This document shows, in pieces, positions 1 to 3,891 of a stretch of 6,387 nt of DNA. The stretch covers positions 1 to 6,387 of the forward strand of contig JABZGZ010000067.1 in assembly GCA_015259105.1 (NCBI GenBank), read 5' to 3'. Position 1 is the first letter of the stretch. Every line of letters begins with the position of its first letter. A model generated the notes under the pieces. That model had not been told where the DNA came from. It was given only the letters and a program-made list of their open reading frames with translations, and did not search any database. Origin of the DNA: Atopobium sp. (lineage in GTDB: Bacteria; Actinomycetota; Coriobacteriia; Coriobacteriales; Atopobiaceae). Made by a program: the position numbers and the translations under genes.

Positions 1-216
1 CAACGCTTGCAGCGCAAGCTGCTCATGATTGCCCATTAAAACCGTACAGTTAGGAAGCTCGCGAATTGTCTTAATAGTGGCAAGCGAGCTAGGACCACGG
101 TCAATCATGTCGCCAAGACAATAGAACACGTCTGACTCGGTTGGATTAATACGCTGTAGAGCACGCCTAAGCGGCTCCACATGACCGTGAATATCAGAAA
201 AAACGTACGTTGCCAC
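1..216 (-). CDS. Metallophosphoesterase, PP2A-like Ser/Thr phosphatase family (N-terminal part only)
   Basis: The first 72 codons are present; the C-terminus runs off the left edge of the window. The translation shows the calcineurin-like phosphoesterase signature in order: D-I-H-G at residues 8-11, G-D-x-x-D-R-G-P at 35-42 and G-N-H-E at 62-65. These residues bind a two-metal centre in the family, whose members hydrolyse phosphoprotein or other phosphomonoester bonds. The substrate cannot be told from this fragment. The start is GTG at 216. An in-frame TAG at 223-225 belongs to the upstream gene and leaves no earlier start, and the D-I-H-G motif begins only seven codons later. The SD is weak (AGG five bases upstream of the GTG), so translation is probably coupled to the phospholipase C-like gene that ends six bases before. 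There is no signal peptide, so it is likely cytosolic. Family assignment is firm; specific role unknown. Confidence 0.9.
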   Translation of the reverse strand, partial: MATYVFSDIHGHVEPLRRALQRINPTESDVFYCLGDMIDRGPSSLATIKTIRELPNCTVLMGNHEQLALQAL

Positions 217-222
217 AAAAAC

Positions 223-1185
223 CTATTCTGTCGAACCTTCATCTGCAAGCGTCTGACCATCAAAGTTCAGATTTTGCGTAAGCTCTTTTGCAGTATCAAG
301 ATTAAAGTCTGGCGAGAAGAAAACGTCAAGTGCATACGGCACATTGGCAAGTGCATGGTCGTACAAATCCCAGAAGCTATCCTTGCGTACTTCTCCTGTA
401 AAAGGATCAATCCATTCATTTCCTGCTCTATTATCAAAGTCAGAATCAGAGGATTCCCTTGCCCCGTGAGAGAGCGCCTCAATCAAAGAGAACCTATTTG
501 TACCAAAAGTGCGTTCAAGATGACCAAGTAGCTTTCTTTTCTTACCTGTTGGCGAATATGCTAGATGTTGGATAATCCTAAAATCAACAGCAGCTGACGA
601 GAAAATCCTGGTATCGGTAGGTTTTTCATACGTCCATAGCAACGCAAAGAAAAACACTCTATCCAAAACGTAAAGCGTATGCAGCGATGCCTTCAAAACC
701 TCGCTATAAGGCCTATAGGCAGCTACCGTTTTACCAAGATGAGCGTAAAGAATTGCCTCATCAAGGTCCTTCTCGATTTCTGCATGTACTTGATTTTTAG
801 CAGATTCATCCAAGCCCTCTACGCCTTGAGAGATAAGCATCTTTTGCCAATAATAAACAAAAGGATGAGCAGTGGAATCAAGCATATAGTGGCAGAGGAA
901 TCCCGCAATATAGGCGCGAGCAACCGCAACGTCTTTAAGTGGCAGAGGCGCAATTGCATCTCGCATAGAAAGAAGAAGTTCGGGCGTTTTCTCTTTATGC
1001 ATGATCGACGCATATTTAGCGTAGCGATGCAGCAGCGGATCTGCTGCTAAATAAAACAGCGGATCTGGACCTTGGTTACCCAACAGAAAAGCTTCTCGCT
1101 CTTCCATCGTAGAAAAACCAAGTTTGCCTGCAGCTATATCAAAGGCATCCTTACCAAAGAAGTCATGAGTCAAAATTGCGGGCAT
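223..1185 (-). CDS. Zinc-dependent phospholipase C family protein
   Basis: 320 residues. The pattern matches the zinc-dependent phospholipase C / alpha-toxin N-domain family: H-D at residues 7-8, G-N-Q-G-P-D-P at 36-42, H-Y-x-x-D-x-x-x-H-P at 99-108, then a helical acidic stretch with H134 and E138. The His and Asp residues are likely zinc ligands by family analogy. The C-terminal part carries an E-W-I-D-P-F-T-G-E segment near 257-265, a feature I associate with the non-secreted members found in anaerobic bacteria. No signal peptide or lipobox is seen, so unlike the secreted toxins it should act in the cytosol; its substrate is unknown. An in-frame ATG exists at 1227, but the ATG at 1185 is preferred because GAAAGGA ends six bases before it. 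The metallophosphoesterase follows in the same frame after a six-base gap, so the two are probably co-transcribed. Confidence 0.85.
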   Translation of the reverse strand: MPAILTHDFFGKDAFDIAAGKLGFSTMEEREAFLLGNQGPDPLFYLAADPLLHRYAKYASIMHKEKTPELLLSMRDAIAPLPLKDVAVARAYIAGFLCHYMLDSTAHPFVYYWQKMLISQGVEGLDESAKNQVHAEIEKDLDEAILYAHLGKTVAAYRPYSEVLKASLHTLYVLDRVFFFALLWTYEKPTDTRIFSSAAVDFRIIQHLAYSPTGKKRKLLGHLERTFGTNRFSLIEALSHGARESSDSDFDNRAGNEWIDPFTGEVRKDSFWDLYDHALANVPYALDVFFSPDFNLDTAKELTQNLNFDGQTLADEGSTE

Positions 1186-1191
1186 GTCCAT

Positions 1192-1198
1192 TCCTTTC
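1192..1198 (-). promoter_or_regulatory. Ribosome binding site that fixes the phospholipase-like gene start
   Basis: On the minus strand GAAAGGA lies six bases before the ATG at 1185. The ATG two codons earlier (1191) abuts this site, and the ATG at 1227 has no comparable site. The short start is therefore the best choice. Confidence 0.7.
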
Positions 1199-1272
1199 AA
1201 ATTGCTACCATCCATTTTACCCAGCAATGGCTCAGTGCGTTAGAGAGAATATAAAACAGCATGTAGTCACTA

Positions 1273-1284
1273 TTGTGAGCACAA
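1273..1284. repeat. Short palindrome TTGTG-AG-CACAA, possible operator
   Basis: Five-base arms with a two-base spacer lie about 90 bases upstream of the phospholipase-like gene. They sit just beyond a TATATT box on the minus strand (1248-1253). The shape fits a dimeric regulator half-site pair. However, a palindrome this short arises by chance often, and no regulator gene is adjacent. Weak support. Confidence 0.2.
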
Positions 1285-1303
1285 AACCTCTAAACTCTCT
1301 TCA

Positions 1304-1342
1304 GCTACCGCCTACCGAATAATGAGGCCTACCCCCTGTAGC
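1304..1342. repeat. Triple CTACC repeats within a GCTAC/GTAGC inverted repeat
   Basis: CTACC occurs at 1305-1309, 1312-1316 and 1329-1333. The last two lie in an identical GCCTACC heptamer repeated at a 17-base spacing (1310-1316 and 1327-1333). The whole is bracketed by GCTAC (1304-1308) and GTAGC (1338-1342). Repeats spaced at nearly two helical turns could be protein-binding half sites on one DNA face; this is inference. Confidence 0.3.
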
Positions 1343-1381
1343 AATACTTAAATATTTGATATCTTTAAACATACTTGGGGG

Positions 1382-1504
1382 AGATATTTTCTGTCTGAGC
1401 CATCTAGCTTGTATTGCGACTACAAGTTGGGAAAGTAAGGATCTAAGGAGTGAAGCATTCCTTACGGCACAGTAAAGAAAAACCTGCAAAGACAGAGAAT
1501 ATCT
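1382..1504 (+). ncRNA. Candidate structured RNA leader (riboswitch-like three-way junction), class not recognised
   Basis: A 15-bp closing helix pairs AGATATTTTCTGTCT (1382-1396) with AGACAGAGAATATCT (1490-1504); it has one G-U pair and no mismatch. Inside are a hairpin of about 10 bp with a 7-base loop (1404-1413 with 1421-1430, two G-U pairs) and a second of 8 bp with a 5-base loop (1444-1451 with 1457-1464, one G-U pair). An A-rich strand of about 25 bases (1465-1489) returns to the closing helix. Because GTAAGGA is repeated upstream (1435-1441), the second hairpin has an alternative 7-bp partner. The 3' arm ends four bases before the SD of the small ORF, a position suited to translational control. 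No U tract follows, so it is not a simple terminator. I could not match its loops to purine, TPP, SAM, FMN, lysine, c-di-GMP-I or T-box consensus motifs. The plus strand is chosen by position; a MITE-like inverted-repeat element is the main alternative. Confidence 0.5.
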
Positions 1505-1508
1505 AATT

Positions 1509-1516
1509 GAGGGGAG
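1509..1516 (+). promoter_or_regulatory. Strong ribosome binding site of the small ORF
   Basis: GAGGGGAG lies five bases before the ATG at 1522 and four bases after the closing helix of the structured leader. A CCCCT at 1333-1337 could pair with part of it, but this is only a five-base match. Confidence 0.55.
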
Positions 1517-1521
1517 CAATC

Positions 1522-1617
1522 ATGGCATGCTGCTATGAGAAGCTTATCTCTGCAGGTAACAAGAGTCTCTGCAGAGTCAAAACATCACGTTCTTCTGACA
1601 TAAAGAAGCGTGAGTAA
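1522..1617 (+). CDS. Small ORF (31 codons) coupled to the ADP-ribosylglycohydrolase gene; leader peptide or small protein
   Basis: The ATG at 1522 has a strong SD (GAGGGGAG) five bases upstream, and an in-frame TAA at 1504-1506 rules out a longer ORF on the left. The predicted 31-residue peptide begins M-A-C-C-Y, has a third Cys at residue 17, and ends in a basic stretch (K-K-R-E). It has no membrane segment and no family I recognise. Its TAA (1615-1617) is one base before the ATG of the next gene. A hairpin covering that gene's weak SD lies within its last codons, so a ribosome translating it would open the hairpin. This fits a leader peptide or translational coupler, or a genuine small protein. 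Coding is supported by SD and spacing only, not by homology. Confidence 0.5.
   Translation: MACCYEKLISAGNKSLCRVKTSRSSDIKKRE
1548..1576 (+). repeat. Hairpin CTCTGCAG / CTGCAGAG inside the small ORF
   Basis: Perfect 8-bp arms (1548-1555 and 1569-1576) flank a 13-base loop. The 3' arm is part of a 10-base perfect palindrome CTCTGCAGAG (1567-1576). A competing GAGA/TCTC stem (1537-1540 with 1547-1550) overlaps the 5' arm, so the two pairings are mutually exclusive. Confidence 0.5.
1586..1612 (+). promoter_or_regulatory. Hairpin covering the SD of the ADP-ribosylglycohydrolase gene
   Basis: CACG (1586-1589) pairs with CGTG (1609-1612), and CTTC (1592-1595) pairs with GAAG (1605-1608), leaving a two-base bulge and a nine-base loop. 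The GAAG arm belongs to AAAGAAG, the only SD-like sequence before the ATG at 1619. Folding would therefore hide it until a ribosome translating the small ORF passes through. The sequence shows the pairing; the regulatory effect is inferred. Confidence 0.4.
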
Positions 1618-1618
1618 C

Positions 1619-2651
1619 ATGAATACGGCAAGAAAAATCAAACTCTATAGGATGCTTACGGCCCTTGCCTATGGCGACGCCTATGGCATGCCAACAGAGA
1701 TGATGTCACCACACCAAATTGATTTTGCATTTCCTGATGGAGTTCAAAGTCTTTCAAGTCCACCTAAAAATGACTTTTTTGGAAGACCTTTTACCGCAGG
1801 TCAGACTACAGATGACACCGCAAACGCAATCATTTTGACTAAAAACATCATTGATAACCAGGGAGTTTTTAACCAATCCCGCTACTTTGATGCCCTAGAA
1901 AATTATGTGGCAACAGAGCCAAACGCTGCTCAGGTAGTTGGCCCTTCTACAAGAGCTGCGTTAGCCAATCGACTTTCTGGCCACTCGCTTAAAACATGCG
2001 GTCGCCTTGGAACCACTAACGGATGTGCCATGAAATGTGCGCCGATGGCTTCAATTGTGAGCTGGAAAGACAAACATGCGCTCATTAACAGTGTTACTGA
2101 GCTTGCGCTTCCCACTCACGGAACCAATGTAGCCATAATGGGTGCAGCAATGATTGTTGCCGCCATCAACAGAGGTCTTACAGAAAATTCGTTTACGGTG
2201 GAAGACGCTCTTGAAACTGCTTTAAGCTACGGACACCGAGCGCTCTATACAAAAATTGGTACACAAATGCCTATGCCTAGCATGTACCAAAAGTGCATCA
2301 TGGCACTGGAGTTCTGTGAGGGCGCCAAAAACCTTGAGGCTCCCCTCGCGGCATCAAGAGACATCTACGACTACTGCGGCTGTGGCTACGAAACTATAGA
2401 GACCATACCTGCAGTTCTTGCGGTGGTAAAGCTCTCTCAGGGTAAAGTCTCAAGAGCGGCGAGAATAGCCGCCGAGATGGGCGGATACAGACACCATTGG
2501 ATCTATTGCCTGTGCTATTTGCTCGCAGATTCACTATGACGTTTTGCCTGATGAGGTACGCCTGCTAGAGCGCGTCAATGGATACCAGTTTGAAAAACTT
2601 GCAAACGATTTGGAAAATGCCACTTCCCTACCGTATGATGTAGCTATCTAG
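1619..2651 (+). pseudogene. ADP-ribosylglycohydrolase (DraG/ARH) family gene, frameshifted near its 3' end
   Basis: The family hydrolyses ADP-ribose from proteins or small molecules using two Mg ions. From ATG 1619, visible motifs are G-D-A-Y-G-M-P-T-E at 19-27, T-T-D-D-T at 63-67 (metal ligands), T-N-G-C-A-M-K near 133-139, and T-H-G near 166. The reading frame then fails. In frame it reads M-G-G-Y-R-H and stops at 2537-2539. In the +1 frame the DNA from 2484 reads G(A/T)-encoded D-T-D-T-I-G-S, the C-terminal metal motif, followed by about 50 conserved-looking residues (including L-P-D-E and V-N-G-Y) to a TAG at 2649-2651. A two-base loss after GGC-GG, or a one-base gain, near 2480-2486 explains it. 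The tail is not degenerate, so the shift is recent or a sequencing error. A GTG at 1610 is an alternative start. The small ORF ends one base before the ATG, and add follows after 45 bases. Confidence 0.85.
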
Positions 2652-2686
2652 TTTGCGCTCTTTGCGCCATAGCATACGTTTCTTGT

Positions 2687-2692
2687 AGGAGG
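2687..2692 (+). promoter_or_regulatory. Ribosome binding site of add
   Basis: AGGAGG lies four bases before the ATG at 2697. It is a near-perfect SD and fixes the start. It sits in the short gap after the glycohydrolase stop, so add can be translated independently of the broken gene upstream. Confidence 0.85.
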
Positions 2693-2696
2693 CGCT

Positions 2697-3695
2697 ATGA
2701 GCTCCTGTGCTCTTATCGATTTGCATGTCCATCTTGATGGCTCAATTCCCCTTCCTGCCGCAGCCCAACTTGCAGCAGAAGCGGGACTTGATTTGTCTTT
2801 GGCTGAGCTCCAAGAAAAGATGCAAGTCCCAGCTCATTGCCAGGATCTTAACCAGTATCTTGCAACGTTTGAGCTGCCTCTCAAGCTTATGCAGTCAGCA
2901 CAAGGCATCCGTGCAGTTGCAAAGGCATTTCATGAGCAGCTTGACGCAGAGGGTGTTCTCTACGCTGAACCTCGCTTTGCACCAGGAAGTCTTACTGCAG
3001 AAGGCCTTTCTCAGCAAGAAGTTCTTGAGGCTGCTCTTGCTGGTAGAACTGACTTCTATGCAGAGCATCCACAGTCAAAGCTCCATACGGCATACCTTAT
3101 TTGCGCTATGCGTGGCACAGGTGAAGAGCTTAAGCGCAAAAATGAAGAGTCAATTGATCTAGCTGCGGCGTATCTTGGGAATGGCGTTGTAGCGGCAGAC
3201 TTAGCGGGAGCTGAGGCGCTCTTTGCCACAGAGAATTTCTCGTCACTTTTTGCTGAAGCACAAAGAAAAGACGTTCCTTTTACCATCCACGCGGGAGAAG
3301 CCGCTGGTCCGGAGAGCATCAAAGCTGCGCTTCGACTTGGCGCGCAGCGTATTGGTCACGGCGTTCGCTCTTTGGAGGACGCGGGCGTTATCCAGGACCT
3401 CAAAGCTGCAAATGTTGCCCTTGAGATTTGCCCTACCAGCAACGTTCAGACGCGCATCTTTGAGTCAATAGAGCGCTTCCCGCTTGAGCAACTGCTTGAC
3501 GCTGGTTTAACGGTCACTATCAACACGGACAACATGACTGTTTCCAACACTACTCTCTCGCGCGAGTTTGAACTTTTGCAGCAGCACTGCGGTCTAGACA
3601 AAAATACCGCACGTGAGCTAGCTGAAAATGCTGCACGTGCGGTATTTAGTGATTCTAGCGAGAAGGACCGTCTACTTGCCCACCTTAGGCAATAG
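2697..3695 (+). CDS. add: Adenosine deaminase
   Basis: 332 residues, normal for bacterial adenosine deaminase, which converts adenosine (or deoxyadenosine) to inosine in the cytosol for purine salvage. The motifs of the metal-dependent amidohydrolase barrel are in place: H-V-H at residues 10-12 for zinc, H-A-G-E at 198-201 (zinc His and catalytic Glu), G-H-G at 220-222 (catalytic His221), and I-C-P-T-S-N-V at 244-250. The zinc Asp is D278 in N-T-D-N; the next residue is Asn279 where classical enzymes have a second Asp (T-D-D). I recall the TDN form from related Gram-positive sequences, so it is probably a lineage feature, but substrate preference could differ. It follows the glycohydrolase gene by 45 bases and is probably in the same transcript. 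Its last 11 bases overlap the convergent copA, and its 3' part contains a long inverted repeat. Confidence 0.95.
   Translation: MSSCALIDLHVHLDGSIPLPAAAQLAAEAGLDLSLAELQEKMQVPAHCQDLNQYLATFELPLKLMQSAQGIRAVAKAFHEQLDAEGVLYAEPRFAPGSLTAEGLSQQEVLEAALAGRTDFYAEHPQSKLHTAYLICAMRGTGEELKRKNEESIDLAAAYLGNGVVAADLAGAEALFATENFSSLFAEAQRKDVPFTIHAGEAAGPESIKAALRLGAQRIGHGVRSLEDAGVIQDLKAANVALEICPTSNVQTRIFESIERFPLEQLLDAGLTVTINTDNMTVSNTTLSREFELLQQHCGLDKNTARELAENAARAVFSDSSEKDRLLAHLRQ
3602..3647 (-). terminator. Likely rho-independent terminator of copA, embedded in the add coding sequence
   Basis: A perfect 14-bp inverted repeat, AAATACCGCACGTG (3602-3615) and CACGTGCGGTATTT (3634-3647), flanks 18 bases. Three further pairs are possible past a one-base bulge. 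Read on the minus strand, the hairpin begins 37 bases after the copA stop and its GC-rich part is followed by TATTTTTGTCT, a terminator-like layout. On the plus strand the downstream side (TATTTAGTGATT) is a poorer U tract, so termination of add is less certain. The repeat encodes residues 303-317 of adenosine deaminase. Confidence 0.6.
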
Positions 3696-3891
3696 TAGCC
3701 TCATATCCTGCCTGAACAACAGCGTCAACCAATGCGCTATCAGCGACATCAGAAGACAGCTCAACTACAGCGCTCTTCTCGTCAAGTGAAACGGTTGCCT
3801 TAGAGACACCCTCGACAGCCTCAAGAGCCTGTGTGACGTGTGCAACACAGTGCTGGCAAGACATGCCCTCTACGTTTAGTTTCTTCTCCAT
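3685..3891 (-). CDS. CopZ-like copper chaperone domain with its own internal start (possible separate product)
   Basis: The last 68 residues of the copA reading frame form a complete heavy-metal-associated domain with G-M-S-C-Q-H-C (Cys12 and Cys15 counted from Met800) and the typical length of free-standing CopZ. The codons just before Met800 contain a perfect AAGGAGG eight bases upstream of an ATG, so a ribosome could start here and make free CopZ as well as the fused form. The domain shape and start signals are visible. Separate expression is inferred. The alternative is that the SD is a relic of a once separate copZ gene that fused to copA through loss of a stop. Confidence 0.5.
   Translation of the reverse strand: MEKKLNVEGMSCQHCVAHVTQALEAVEGVSKATVSLDEKSAVVELSSDVADSALVDAVVQAGYEATIA

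Larger units (their letters stand above)
1186..1521. other. Divergent intergenic region without a conventional gene
   Basis: This gap of about 340 bases separates the minus-strand phospholipase-like gene from the plus-strand small ORF. No ORF in it has both an SD and protein-like composition. A 72-codon minus-strand ORF at 1301-1519 lacks an SD and runs through the structured element. The region holds a small TTGTG/CACAA palindrome (1273-1284), three CTACC copies inside a GCTAC/GTAGC inverted repeat (1304-1342), an AT-rich stretch (1343-1376) where a promoter may lie, and the large folded element at 1382-1504. No clear sigma-70 promoter with two good hexamers was found on either strand. Confidence 0.7.

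Noticed and set aside
1186..1227. N-terminal extension of the phospholipase-like protein by 14 residues
   Set aside because: The ATG at 1227 has no SD, whereas the ATG at 1185 has GAAAGGA at ideal spacing.
1248..1253. TATATT as a minus-strand -10 box for the phospholipase-like gene
   Set aside because: A plausible -10, but no acceptable -35 hexamer lies at 16-18 bases, so I do not call a promoter.
1347..1375. CTTAAA and CATACT as -35 and -10 for the structured leader
   Set aside because: The 17-base spacing would put the start near 1382, at the foot of the closing helix, which is attractive. Both hexamers match consensus poorly, so this stays a suggestion.
1382..1504. Mobile element (MITE) with 15-base inverted ends
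   Set aside because: No target-site duplication is visible beside the ends (G before, AAT after), and the inner hairpins and SD placement fit a leader RNA better. It is not fully excluded.
1301..1519. 72-codon minus-strand ORF across the intergenic region
   Set aside because: It has no SD before its ATG and runs through both arms of the structured element, and its composition looks unlike a real protein.
2480..2486. Programmed +1 frameshift site in the glycohydrolase gene
   Set aside because: There is no slow codon, stop codon or slippery run of the known types here. Mutation or sequencing error is simpler.
2661..2695. GCGCC/GGCGC pairing near the add SD and a TTTGCGC direct repeat in the same gap
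   Set aside because: Only five base pairs across a loop of more than 20 bases; too weak to call a regulatory hairpin.
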